Assembly: GCA_026986355.1 (NCBI GenBank)
Contig: JALSOO010000231.1
Span: 1 to 25,353 of the forward strand
Direction of reading: 5' to 3'
DNA from: Campylobacteraceae bacterium
Lineage (GTDB): Bacteria > Campylobacterota > Campylobacteria > Campylobacterales > Sulfurovaceae
Length of the DNA stretch: 25,353 bases
Part shown: positions 16,400 through 24,128 of the stretch, one piece after another
Layout of the letters: the number at the start of each line of letters is the position of its first letter
How positions within the stretch are numbered: the first letter of the stretch is position 1
Notes under the pieces: generated by a model
Told to the model about the DNA's origin: nothing
Databases searched by the model: none
The model's input: the letters and a program-made list of their open reading frames with translations, nothing else
Position numbers and translations under genes: made by a program

Positions 16400-16430
16400 T
16401 TATTCACAGTCTATTCACAACTGTGAATAA
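16400..16430. repeat. Three DnaA-box-like 9-mers at 11-bp spacing
   Basis: The 63-base gap between htpG and the YgiB-like gene holds TTATTCACA at 16400-16408, CTATTCACA at 16411-16419, and TGTGAATAA (the reverse complement of the first) at 16422-16430. The starts are exactly 11 bases apart, on one helical face. Two copies match the DnaA box TTATNCACA exactly, the third at eight of nine. The same bases form an inverted repeat of ten-base arms (16400-16409 and 16421-16430). Alternatives are an operator for another dimeric regulator or an RNA hairpin in the ygiB leader. Confidence 0.55.
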
Positions 16431-16447
16431 ACCATAAAAGTTTCTGT

Positions 16448-18310
16448 TTATAGTGCCAATGTTGCTACTTTGGCAACACGAGAAGCAAATGCTGATTTAT
16501 CTTTTGGCTCTAATCCTTCAGATAATTTAGCTGAATCTAAAAGAATCCATGCCATATCTGCAAAAGTATCTTTATCCTCTAGCTTATCAAGCTTTTGAAT
16601 CATAGCATGTTCAGGATTAACCTCTAAAATAAGTGGAGTCTCTGGCATCTCTTGTCCCATTTGTGCGAACATATGAGCCATTCCAGCCATTGGGTCATTA
16701 GCATCTTTGACCACACATGATGGACTTTGCGTTAGTCGAGTAGTTGTTTTAACCTCTTTGACATCATCTCCTAGAACCTCTTTGATTTTATCGGTTAAAG
16801 ATTTAAACTCTTTAGAGATAACTTCTTTCTCTTCATCAGTTTTAGAATCAGGTGCATCAATAGTAGTTATATCTTTTAATGACCACTCTTTGTATGTTCC
16901 AATGGTTGGAGTTACAATATCATCTATCTCTTTATCATCTAAGATAAGTACTTCTATATTTGCTTTTTTATATGCTTCAAGAAGTGGAGAGTTTCTCAAT
17001 ACTTTCTCATTATCTCCTATAATATAGTAAATCTCTTTTTTCTCTGAATCTCCTCTACTAATATAATCATCTAAAGAGACAATACCCTCTTCCATAGAGC
17101 TTTTATATCTTACAATCTCAAGGAGTAACTCTTTGTTAGTATAGTCTTGAAAAATTCCCTCTTTAATAACTTTATTATATTGCTCTGTAAATATTTTAAA
17201 ATCTTCATCTTTTAATTTTTTAATCGCTTTTAAGATTCTTTTGGTTGAACTCTGTTTGATATTTGCTAAAATCTTATTGGATTGTAGAAGTTCACGACTT
17301 ACATTTAGTGGTAAATCTTCACTATCTATAATACCTTTTACAAAACGTAAATATGTTGGTAGAAGCTCTTTATCATCATCGGTAATAAATACTCTCTTTA
17401 CATATAGTTTTACACCACTTTGATAATCGGCACGGTATAAATCCATTGGTGCTTTTTTAGGAATATAGAAGAGTGTTGTAAACTCATTTGCTCCCTCTAC
17501 TTTGTTATGTAGATATGTAAGAGGTTCATCATCTCCATGAGCTAAAGTTTTATAGAACTCTATATAATCCTCTTTTTTTAGATTGGATTTTTGAAGCGTC
17601 CAAAGAGCTGTAGCCACATTAGCTTGTTCTGATTTTTTGACCTTCTTAGTGACGGCATCATCGCCCTCGCCTGTAGTCTCATCTTCCCAGTAGTGCATGG
17701 TAATAGGATAAGCAATGTGGTTAGAGTACTTTTTAATAACCTCTTCTACTTTCCACTTAGATAAAAACTCCTTCTCGTCCTCTTTGAGTTTAATGTATAT
17801 AACTGTTCCATGAGCCTCTTTTGTTACAGGTGTAATCTCAAACTCTCCTGTACCATCTGTCGTAAACTTATAGGCTTGGTCTTCTCCTGCCTTTTTAGTG
17901 ATAACATCTACTCTTTCAGCCACCATAAATACAGAGTAGAAACCAACACCAAACTGACCAATAAGATTGGAATCTTTTTTAGCATCGCCTGTTAGACTCT
18001 CTACAAATGATTTTGTACCAGATTTGGCAATTGTTCCAAGATGAGAAATCAAATCCTCTTCGTTCATACCGATACCATTATCGCCAATAGTCAATGAGTT
18101 ATCTTTATCATCAATATTTACATTAATTTGACCAGCCCAGCTCTCATTTTTGAATCTCTCATCAGTAAGTTGTATATAATTAAATTTATCTATTGCATCA
18201 CTAGAGTTTGAAATCAACTCTCTTATAAAAATCTCTTTATTTGAGTAGAGTGAATGGGTCATTAATTTTAAGAGTTGACCTATCTCTGTTTGAAACTGAT
18301 GTTTTGCCAT
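16448..18310 (-). CDS. htpG: Chaperone HtpG (Hsp90)
   Basis: HtpG is the bacterial Hsp90, an ATP-dependent homodimeric cytoplasmic chaperone that remodels client proteins, often with DnaK. The 620-residue protein is full length. The N-terminal ATPase shows ELISNSSDAIDK, GDNGIGM, GTIAKSGT and GQFGVGFYSVFM; the middle domain contains the catalytic-loop segment IDSEDLPLNVSRELLQ; the C-terminal dimerisation domain ends VAKVATLAL. There is no C-terminal MEEVD, as expected for bacteria. The ATG follows AAAAGGAATATTAACG. A well-formed promoter lies upstream. No CIRCE or HAIR element of HrcA or HspR type is recognisable, though an unrelated palindrome is present. Confidence 0.98.
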   Translation of the reverse strand: MAKHQFQTEIGQLLKLMTHSLYSNKEIFIRELISNSSDAIDKFNYIQLTDERFKNESWAGQINVNIDDKDNSLTIGDNGIGMNEEDLISHLGTIAKSGTKSFVESLTGDAKKDSNLIGQFGVGFYSVFMVAERVDVITKKAGEDQAYKFTTDGTGEFEITPVTKEAHGTVIYIKLKEDEKEFLSKWKVEEVIKKYSNHIAYPITMHYWEDETTGEGDDAVTKKVKKSEQANVATALWTLQKSNLKKEDYIEFYKTLAHGDDEPLTYLHNKVEGANEFTTLFYIPKKAPMDLYRADYQSGVKLYVKRVFITDDDKELLPTYLRFVKGIIDSEDLPLNVSRELLQSNKILANIKQSSTKRILKAIKKLKDEDFKIFTEQYNKVIKEGIFQDYTNKELLLEIVRYKSSMEEGIVSLDDYISRGDSEKKEIYYIIGDNEKVLRNSPLLEAYKKANIEVLILDDKEIDDIVTPTIGTYKEWSLKDITTIDAPDSKTDEEKEVISKEFKSLTDKIKEVLGDDVKEVKTTTRLTQSPSCVVKDANDPMAGMAHMFAQMGQEMPETPLILEVNPEHAMIQKLDKLEDKDTFADMAWILLDSAKLSEGLEPKDKSAFASRVAKVATLAL

Positions 18311-18351
18311 CGTTAATATTCCTTTTGAATTAATTTGTAAAATATGGTGGG

Positions 18352-18380
18352 ATTATAATATATTTTTCTCTTTTTTTCAA
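18352..18380 (-). promoter_or_regulatory. htpG promoter
   Basis: On the minus strand, TTGAAA (18375-18380) and TATAAT (18352-18357) are separated by 17 bases, 41 bases before the htpG ATG. The -35 reads CTTGAAAA, which also resembles a sigma-32 -35 box, but no matching CCCAT-type -10 lies at the right distance, so a vegetative promoter is more likely. Confidence 0.65.
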
Positions 18381-18406
18381 GGGTTTAGTTATTTTTATAA
18401 GTAAAG

Positions 18407-18425
18407 TTTAGTCTTTATGACTAAA
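18407..18425. promoter_or_regulatory. Inverted repeat between htpG and rlpA
   Basis: TTTAGTC (18407-18413) and GACTAAA (18419-18425) are perfect seven-base arms around a five-base spacer. The element sits 26 bases upstream of the htpG -35 box and about 75 bases upstream of the rlpA -10 box, a plausible operator position for the divergent pair. It matches neither CIRCE nor HAIR. The regulator is unknown. Confidence 0.4.
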
Positions 18426-18499
18426 GTGAATTTTTTTCTATAATTAATCTTTTGTTTTGATAAAAAACTCATCTATTCTAAATAAACAGTTTAAAAAGA

Positions 18500-18505
18500 T
18501 ATAAT
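18500..18505 (+). promoter_or_regulatory. rlpA -10 box
   Basis: TATAAT at 18500-18505 lies 28 bases before the rlpA ATG, with an AAAGGA ribosome site at about 18523-18528. No clear -35 box is visible, only A/T-rich sequence. Confidence 0.5.
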
Positions 18506-18533
18506 TTCAGCTATTTTCAAAAAAAGGATTGTT

Positions 18534-19235
18534 ATGAATTTTAATCGAATAGTATTATTTACTGTTTCAATTATGCTCTTATCTACGCTTTTTCTATCTG
18601 CTAAAGATATAAATATCTTACCATACAAAGACAGAGGGATTAAATATTATCCTAAATATGTCAAAAAAGGTTACGTAAAATATGGTAAAGCTAGTTGGTA
18701 TGGAAAACCTTTTCATGGTAAACCTACGGCTAATGGCGAGAGATATAATATGTACTCAATGACAGCTGCACATAGAACCTATGCTATGGGTACAGTTTTA
18801 AAAATAACAAACTTAAAAAATAGACGCTCTGTACGTGTACGAATTAATGACCGTGGTCCTTTTTATAATACACGAGATATTGATTTGTCATATGGTGCAG
18901 CAAGACGACTAGGTATGGTAAAAAAAGGTGTGGGAAAAGTAAAAATAGAAGTTGTATCATCAAAAAATAGAAAAAGATACAGTAAAAAATCACATAAAAT
19001 AAAAGTTGCTAAAGATATAAAACGTCAAAAAAAGATACAAGTAGCCTTTTTTTATAATAAAGCCTATGCAAAAATCTTTAGAAAAAAACATAACCTAAAA
19101 AATTCTATGATTGTAAAAAAATACATTAAAGATAAAAATAAAATAGCCTATAGAGTCATTGTCAAATGTACCCCATGGGAAGCAAAAAAACTCCTAAAAT
19201 CCAAAAAGTTTTCAGGAGCGTATATAATCTCTTAA
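18534..19235 (+). CDS. rlpA: RlpA-like septal ring lytic transglycosylase / double-psi beta-barrel protein
   Basis: RlpA proteins act in the periplasm or outer membrane on denuded peptidoglycan strands, often at the division site. The 233-residue product has an N-terminal signal (about residues 1-23, no lipobox cysteine, so probably soluble rather than a lipoprotein). The double-psi beta-barrel core contains YGKASWYGKPFHGKPTANGE, MTAAHRTYAMGTVLKITN and the catalytic-type motif RINDRGPF, followed by DLSYGAARRLG. A very basic C-terminal part (about 145-233) resembles a divergent SPOR domain (KKIQVAFFYNKAYAK). The ATG follows AAAGGA and a TATAAT box. Confidence 0.9.
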   Translation: MNFNRIVLFTVSIMLLSTLFLSAKDINILPYKDRGIKYYPKYVKKGYVKYGKASWYGKPFHGKPTANGERYNMYSMTAAHRTYAMGTVLKITNLKNRRSVRVRINDRGPFYNTRDIDLSYGAARRLGMVKKGVGKVKIEVVSSKNRKRYSKKSHKIKVAKDIKRQKKIQVAFFYNKAYAKIFRKKHNLKNSMIVKKYIKDKNKIAYRVIVKCTPWEAKKLLKSKKFSGAYIIS

Positions 19236-19246
19236 AAAGAGATTAT
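19224..19246. terminator. Bidirectional hairpin spanning both convergent stop codons
   Basis: ATAATCTCTT (19224-19233), AAA, AAGAGATTAT (19237-19246) form a perfect ten-base-pair stem with a three-base loop between the convergent rlpA and Kef-type genes. Both stop codons lie within it: TAA 19233-19235 for rlpA and TAA 19243-19245 for the transporter. Only short T runs flank it, so it may work as a weak bidirectional terminator or an mRNA 3'-end stabiliser. Confidence 0.6.
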
Positions 19247-20868
19247 TTATCAGAGAGTACTTTGAAAGCACAGATTTGAGTCGCTAATAGATCTGTGATT
19301 GTCTCTCTTCTGTTAATAATATGGCTTATATTTAAGTCTGAGATACTCTCCTCTTGAGAGCGATTTTTAACGGTAACAATAGAGTTGACTCCTTCTCCAA
19401 ATGAGGAGATATTTTCAGCAACTAAACGGAGTTGATGTGCATTATTTATCGTTGTAATAATGGACATAGAGTTCTTAATATCGAAATGTTCCAAGATACT
19501 CTTTTGGGCTGCATTTGCCAAAAATATAGCCTCTTCCCCTTTTGCTATCGCATCATCTACTAATTTTACATCATGCTCTAAAATTACATAAAGTATATTT
19601 TTTGCTTTGAGTCTCTCAACAAGTAGTTTTCCAACTGCCCCATATCCACAAATAATTACATGGTCTCTATAACCTGTCGAAACCAAAGCTCTTTCACGTA
19701 GTTTAGTTGGTTCAACAAAGAGTAAATCAGCAAAAAACTTAATATTTTTCAAGATAAATGGTGTCAATATCATGGATAAGACAACGGTTATAATCATAAT
19801 CTGATTAGTTTGAGCAGATATAAGCTCATTGCTTCTTGCTAACGCAAAAATAGCTAATGCAAACTCTCCTACTTGCATCAAAGCCATTGCCGATTTTATA
19901 GATGAACGACTCTGCATAAAGAGACGTAATGAGACAAATAAAATCAACGCTTTTAATAGCATAATTGCTACCAAAAGTCCCAAAATAATCAATCCAAAAT
20001 CAGCTACTATCCCTATATCTATCTGCATACCAATCGTAACAAAGAAGATACCTAATAGAATATCTCTAAAGGGTACAAGGTCGGCTTCAATTCGATAACG
20101 ATACTTTGTCTCAGCAATGGTCATACCTGCTATAAACGCACCCAAAGAGAAAGAGAAACCAAAATGCTCTGCTAAAACAGATGCTCCAATAACTGTTAAT
20201 ATGACTGAAGCTAAAAATATCTCTTCTGAATCAGAGCTTATAACCCAATCAAAAAAACGCTCTATAAAGAATTTTCCTACAATAAAAAGTATTACAAATA
20301 CAATAATAGCAGATATAACAGTATGTATCAAAAGCTCTGAAATAGAGGCATTTTCAGAGGTGAAGATAGAAATCATCAAGAGCATAGGAATAACAGCTAA
20401 ATCTTGGAATAGTAAAATTCCCAAAGTTACCCGACCATAACCTGAATGAATCTCTCCACTCTCATTAAGTACCTTTAATACAATAGCAGTAGAAGAGAGA
20501 GAGAGTGCCATACCTATAACCATAGATGTTTTTAACTCAACGCCAAAAAAACTATATGCTATAAAAGTAAAGAGTAGACTAGATAGAGTAACTTGTAAGC
20601 CACCATAGACAAATACCTCTTTTTTCATCGCTTTCATATGACTAATAGAAAACTCCAACCCTATCGTAAACATAAGAAAAACAATACCAAACTCAGCTAA
20701 ATCAGACAACATCTCTCGAGACTCATCTCCAAAATGAAAAATCTGACTAATAATTAACCCTGTAAATATATATCCAATAACGGTAGGTATATCAATCTTT
20801 TTTAAAAAAACATTAACCACCGTAGAGATGGCAATGGTAATAATAATACCCAATAATAACTGCTCCAT
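19243..20868 (-). CDS. Kef-type CPA2 cation:proton antiporter with RCK domain
   Basis: A monovalent cation:proton antiporter or K+ efflux protein of the CPA2 family in the inner membrane. The 541-residue protein has about 12 hydrophobic helices in residues 1-380, with the family segments IGYIFTGLIISQ, EFGIVFLMFTIGLEFS, LSLSSTAIVLKVL, ILLFQDLAVIP, SLGAFIAGMTIAETKYRYRIEADLVPFRDILLGIFFVTIGMQ (broken here into known blocks) and ALMQVGEFALAIFAL. A C-terminal RCK/TrkA-N domain carries an intact nucleotide motif GYGAVG and an acidic residue (ILEHD). No long KefB/C C-terminal tail is seen, so glutathione gating cannot be assumed. The ribosome site is AGGAG, five bases before ATG. Confidence 0.92.
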   Translation of the reverse strand: MEQLLLGIIITIAISTVVNVFLKKIDIPTVIGYIFTGLIISQIFHFGDESREMLSDLAEFGIVFLMFTIGLEFSISHMKAMKKEVFVYGGLQVTLSSLLFTFIAYSFFGVELKTSMVIGMALSLSSTAIVLKVLNESGEIHSGYGRVTLGILLFQDLAVIPMLLMISIFTSENASISELLIHTVISAIIVFVILFIVGKFFIERFFDWVISSDSEEIFLASVILTVIGASVLAEHFGFSFSLGAFIAGMTIAETKYRYRIEADLVPFRDILLGIFFVTIGMQIDIGIVADFGLIILGLLVAIMLLKALILFVSLRLFMQSRSSIKSAMALMQVGEFALAIFALARSNELISAQTNQIMIITVVLSMILTPFILKNIKFFADLLFVEPTKLRERALVSTGYRDHVIICGYGAVGKLLVERLKAKNILYVILEHDVKLVDDAIAKGEEAIFLANAAQKSILEHFDIKNSMSIITTINNAHQLRLVAENISSFGEGVNSIVTVKNRSQEESISDLNISHIINRRETITDLLATQICAFKVLSDK

Positions 20869-20919
20869 TTAAACTCCTAAATTAAATTTATACTTTATAC
20901 TTAACAAAAGAATAAGAAT

Positions 20920-20928
20920 TGTGAATAA
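20920..20928 (-). promoter_or_regulatory. Single TTATTCACA box upstream of the Kef-type gene
   Basis: The minus strand reads TTATTCACA, an exact match to the DnaA box pattern and to the boxes between htpG and ygiB. It lies 51 bases upstream of the antiporter ATG, just above AT-rich -10-like sequence (TATAAA). The rest of the 173-base gap to guaA is AT-rich; on the plus strand a TATAAT (20951-20956), AAGGA and a nine-codon ORF are present but not convincing. Confidence 0.4.
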
Positions 20929-21041
20929 ATTACTCTCTCTTAGTTATCTATATAATATTTCCCTTCAAAAAAGGATAAATGAAACATATTTTTTATATTT
21001 ACTATTAAACAGTTTCGATTTACTACTATATTATTCTTCTC

Positions 21042-22577
21042 TTACTCCCACTCAATCGTTGCAGGTGGTTTTGAAGATATATCATAAACTACACGATTGA
21101 TTCCATCAATTTCATTAATGATACGTCTACTTATACCCTCTAAAACATCATGAGGCACATGAGCAAAAGTAGCTGTCATTCCATCTACTGATTCTACAAT
21201 TCGTACACATACGGTGTTGTCATAAGTACGATTATCGCCCATAACCCCTACTGATTGGACATTTAGAAGCACGGTAAAGGCTTGCCAAACTTTATCATAA
21301 TATCCTGTTGCTCTTAACTCCTCTTGCATAATAGCATCAGATTCACGAATTAGATGTAGCCCATGCTCTGTTACTGCACCCATGGTTCGTATAGCCAACC
21401 CTGGCCCAGGGAATGGGTGACGACCTATCATCTCTTTTGGCAATCCCAATTCAAGTCCAAGTTTTCGTACCTCATCTTTAAATATCTCTCGTAGAGGTTC
21501 AACCAGCTCAAAGGTCATCCAATCAGGTAGTCCACCTACATTATGGTGTGATTTAATAGTCTTAGATGGACCTTTGACCGAAACCGACTCAATCACATCT
21601 GTATAGAGTGTGCCTTGTGCTAAGAAAGCTACATCGGTATGTTTTTTAGCCTCTGCATCAAACACCTCTATAAACTTCTCTCCAATAGCTTTACGTTTCA
21701 ATTCTGGGTCAGAGATACCCTCTAAAACTCTCATAAACTCCTCTTTGGCATCAATAGTAATTAGAGGAATATCAAGAAGTTTAAACATATTTTGAACATC
21801 TTCTGCCTCATTTTTACGGAGTAATCCTTGGTCTACAAATACACAGATAAGCTGTTCTTTTGGTAGAGCTTCATTTAGCATTGCAGCAACAACAGAGGAG
21901 TCTACTCCACCACTTACACCACATAGAACCTTCTTATCTCCTACCTGCTCTTTTATTGCCCTTATCTTCTCTTTGGCAAATCCACCCATATTCCATGTAC
22001 TATCACAACCACAAATATATTTGGCAAAGTTTTTTAGAAGCTTTGTACCCTCTACTGTATGATGTACCTCTGGGTGAAATTGAAAGGCATAGATATTTTG
22101 TTCTACATTGGCAATCCCTGCAAATGGAGAGTTTTCAGAGCTACCAATAACTTCAAAGCTTTCAGGAATCCGTTCTGCTCTATCCCCATGACTCATCCAT
22201 ACTGTTTCATTATTTCTCATTCCCTTAAATATTTTATGCTCTGTAATGGTCAATTTTGCTTTTCCATACTCATGATGGTCAGCCGATACAACCTCTCCAC
22301 CATAACGTTGTGTAATCAACTGCATACCATAACATATTCCCATAATAGGAATACCCATAGACCAAATACCCTCACTAGGTTTATAGGCATCTTCTGAATA
22401 AACAGAAGCAGGACCACCTGATAAAATAATCCCTTGTGGTTTACGTGCTTTAATATTTGCTAAACTCTCTCTATAAGGAACTACTTCACAGTAAACCCCT
22501 GATTCTCTTAATTTTCTTGCTATTAATTGTGTATATTGTGAACCAAAATCTAAAACGAGAATAGGTACTTGTTTCAT
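21042..22577 (-). CDS. guaA: GMP synthase (glutamine-hydrolysing)
   Basis: GuaA converts XMP to GMP using ATP and glutamine, the last step of guanine nucleotide synthesis. The 511-residue protein has an N-terminal class I amidotransferase domain (LDFGSQYTQLIARKLRE, nucleophile C82 in GICYGMQ, catalytic histidine and glutamate in FQFHPEVHHT), an ATP-pyrophosphatase domain with the PP-loop GVSGGVDSSV (about 220), and the C-terminal dimerisation domain ending in KPPATIEWE, the conserved family terminus. The ATG has AAGGAT nine bases upstream. A TATACT (22619-22624, minus) may be its -10 box. It appears to be a single-gene unit. Confidence 0.98.
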   Translation of the reverse strand: MKQVPILVLDFGSQYTQLIARKLRESGVYCEVVPYRESLANIKARKPQGIILSGGPASVYSEDAYKPSEGIWSMGIPIMGICYGMQLITQRYGGEVVSADHHEYGKAKLTITEHKIFKGMRNNETVWMSHGDRAERIPESFEVIGSSENSPFAGIANVEQNIYAFQFHPEVHHTVEGTKLLKNFAKYICGCDSTWNMGGFAKEKIRAIKEQVGDKKVLCGVSGGVDSSVVAAMLNEALPKEQLICVFVDQGLLRKNEAEDVQNMFKLLDIPLITIDAKEEFMRVLEGISDPELKRKAIGEKFIEVFDAEAKKHTDVAFLAQGTLYTDVIESVSVKGPSKTIKSHHNVGGLPDWMTFELVEPLREIFKDEVRKLGLELGLPKEMIGRHPFPGPGLAIRTMGAVTEHGLHLIRESDAIMQEELRATGYYDKVWQAFTVLLNVQSVGVMGDNRTYDNTVCVRIVESVDGMTATFAHVPHDVLEGISRRIINEIDGINRVVYDISSKPPATIEWE

Positions 22578-22689
22578 ATGTTTTATCCTTATGTTATCTA
22601 TATTTTTTATTTAGTGGAAGTATACACTATCTTTTATGAGAGGGGGTTAGGGTTTAGAGTCTCCTTTTATATTAAAATTCAATGTTAAT

Positions 22690-22718
22690 TTGACATTTTC
22701 ACTATATTCTGTTATATT
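22690..22718 (+). promoter_or_regulatory. Strong promoter for the coiled-coil/glucosaminidase pair
   Basis: TTGACA (22690-22695) and TATATT (22713-22718) are separated by exactly 17 bases: a perfect -35 and a five-of-six -10. Transcription would start near 22725, leaving a leader of about 105 bases before the ATG at 22830. The 11-mer TTCACTATATT occurs within the spacer (22698-22708) and again 62 bases downstream (22760-22770). Confidence 0.6.
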
Positions 22719-22772
22719 TACAAATTAATTATTGATAATAGTTCTGGACTCATGAGATATTCACTATATTTC

Positions 22773-22798
22773 TTACAACACTAATTTTAGTTTTGTAA
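22773..22798 (+). promoter_or_regulatory. Inverted repeat in the leader of the coiled-coil gene
   Basis: TTACAACACTAA (22773-22784) and TTAGTTTTGTAA (22787-22798) are 12-base arms with one mismatch around a two-base centre, ending 31 bases before the ATG. It could be an operator or, in RNA, a hairpin upstream of the AAAGGA ribosome site. No U-tract follows, so it is not a typical terminator. Confidence 0.4.
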
Positions 22799-22829
22799 TA
22801 AGTATATTGTTAAAATAAAAGGAATAGCC

Positions 22830-24125
22830 ATGAAGAAAAATATATTATTGAGAAAAGATTTACTCTTTAGTAGCATACTCTCCCTATCTATTGTCTCTTA
22901 CTACCTCGTTCCTAGCTTAACTAGTGCAGATGAAGAGAACACTTCTCTCTCTAGTACTATTATTACAGAAAAGATTATTGAAAATCCACTCAAAAAAAAG
23001 ATACTAAAAGAGAAAGAAAAAGCTCAAATAGCACTCAACAAAGCAATAAAAGAAGAAAAGTTAGCAAAAGAGATTGAGAAGAAAGCTGTTAAACGTAAAG
23101 AAGAGGCAAAAAAAGAGTTAGATGAGTGTTATAAAATAGAAAAGATTGCTAGAGAAGTAGCTAAAAAGAGTAAAGGTCAAGTATTAGAAGAAGCAATGAC
23201 AGATATCCAAAAAGCTCTATTAAAGAGTAAAGAAGCACATAAAAAGTTTGATAATGCAACAAAAGCTGAAATAGTAGCAAAAGATAATCTTAAAAAAGCT
23301 ATGGATATAACTAAAAAATATATTGATAAGGTAGCTAAAAAAGCAATTAAACTTGAAAAAATAGCTAAAGAAGAGGCTGAAAAAGCTACTAAAATCAAAG
23401 AAAAACGAAAAGAAACTGTAAAAAAAGCAGTAGAGATTGAAGAACTTGTAAAAGCCAATATTAAAGAGATAGAAAAAGAGCATAAAATAGCCAAAGAAAA
23501 ATTAACTCAAAGCAGTAATCAGGCACAAAAAGAGGTTATAAAGAGAGTTAAAGAGTTAGAGATAGCAAAAAAAGTAGCAAAAGAGAGACTAAAAAAAGTT
23601 CAAAGTATAAAAGAAAAAGCACAAAAAAGTGTAAATGAAGTATCTAAAATTGAAAAAAAAGCAGAAAAAACAGCAAAAAATGCTAGTGAGGAGGCAAAGA
23701 AAAGAACCAATGATGTTATTTTAAAAGCAAATAATGTAAAAGATAAAGTTTGCAAAGATGCCAAACTATTAAACGTTGCAAAAGAACAAGCATTATTGGA
23801 GTTAAAAGAGTCTAAAAAAGAGTTAGAGATAGCACATGAGGTTGCAAAAAAAACAACAGGAAGTGGAAAAGAGAAGGCAAAAGTAGAACTCATAAAAGCA
23901 ATTGAAACTAAAGAGCAGATAGAAAAAAAAGCAGAAGAGATAACTAAAGCAGAATTAAAAGCACAAGAAGAGGCTAGAAAAGCAAGAGAAAATAGAAAAA
24001 AAGCATTAAATCTAGCAATTGAAAGGGTTTCCCAAGAGGCAAAAGAGAGTGTTGATATTGCTATAAAAGAGGTTATGGGTAGAGCTAAAAAGAGAATTGA
24101 AGTTCTTTTAAATCAGAAGGATTAA
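22830..24125 (+). CDS. Exported Lys/Glu/Ala-rich coiled-coil protein, function unknown
   Basis: I do not recognise a family. The 431-residue product has a basic N-terminus, a hydrophobic segment (about 11-30) and a plausible signal peptidase site after LTSA (residue 33), so it is probably periplasmic, or anchored if uncleaved. From about residue 50 to the end it is almost continuous helix-forming Lys/Glu/Ala sequence, expected to be a long coiled coil. An internal duplication is visible: KIAREVAKK (105-113) and EIAHEVAKK (333-341) begin ungapped similar stretches of about 47 residues at a constant 228-residue offset. There are two cysteines (C100, C308). The ATG follows AAAGGAATAGCC. A glucosaminidase gene follows after three bases, suggesting a joint cell-wall role. 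Confidence 0.8.
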   Translation: MKKNILLRKDLLFSSILSLSIVSYYLVPSLTSADEENTSLSSTIITEKIIENPLKKKILKEKEKAQIALNKAIKEEKLAKEIEKKAVKRKEEAKKELDECYKIEKIAREVAKKSKGQVLEEAMTDIQKALLKSKEAHKKFDNATKAEIVAKDNLKKAMDITKKYIDKVAKKAIKLEKIAKEEAEKATKIKEKRKETVKKAVEIEELVKANIKEIEKEHKIAKEKLTQSSNQAQKEVIKRVKELEIAKKVAKERLKKVQSIKEKAQKSVNEVSKIEKKAEKTAKNASEEAKKRTNDVILKANNVKDKVCKDAKLLNVAKEQALLELKESKKELEIAHEVAKKTTGSGKEKAKVELIKAIETKEQIEKKAEEITKAELKAQEEARKARENRKKALNLAIERVSQEAKESVDIAIKEVMGRAKKRIEVLLNQKD

Positions 24126-24128
24126 AGT

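Noticed and set aside
16400..16430. CRP/FNR operator
   Set aside because: CRP sites read TGTGA-N6-TCACA; here the half-sites face the opposite way (TTCACA then TGTGAA).
16385..16447. Cluster read as a rho-independent terminator of htpG
   Set aside because: The inverted repeat is not GC-rich and is followed by CTTAAAAGG, the next gene's ribosome site, rather than a U-tract.
20951..21008. TATAAT, AAGGA and a nine-codon ORF (MKHIFYIYY) between the Kef-type gene and guaA
   Set aside because: No -35 box, the ribosome site is only three bases from the ATG, and such short frames are common by chance in AT-rich DNA.
22578..22689. Guanine-type riboswitch upstream of guaA
   Set aside because: No purine-aptamer core or transcription terminator is recognisable; the guaA leader seems short and simple.
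23177..23893. Open frames on the minus strand opposite the coiled-coil gene
   Set aside because: They are Phe/Ser/Ala-rich mirror products of Lys/Glu/Ala codons, without ribosome sites or known motifs.
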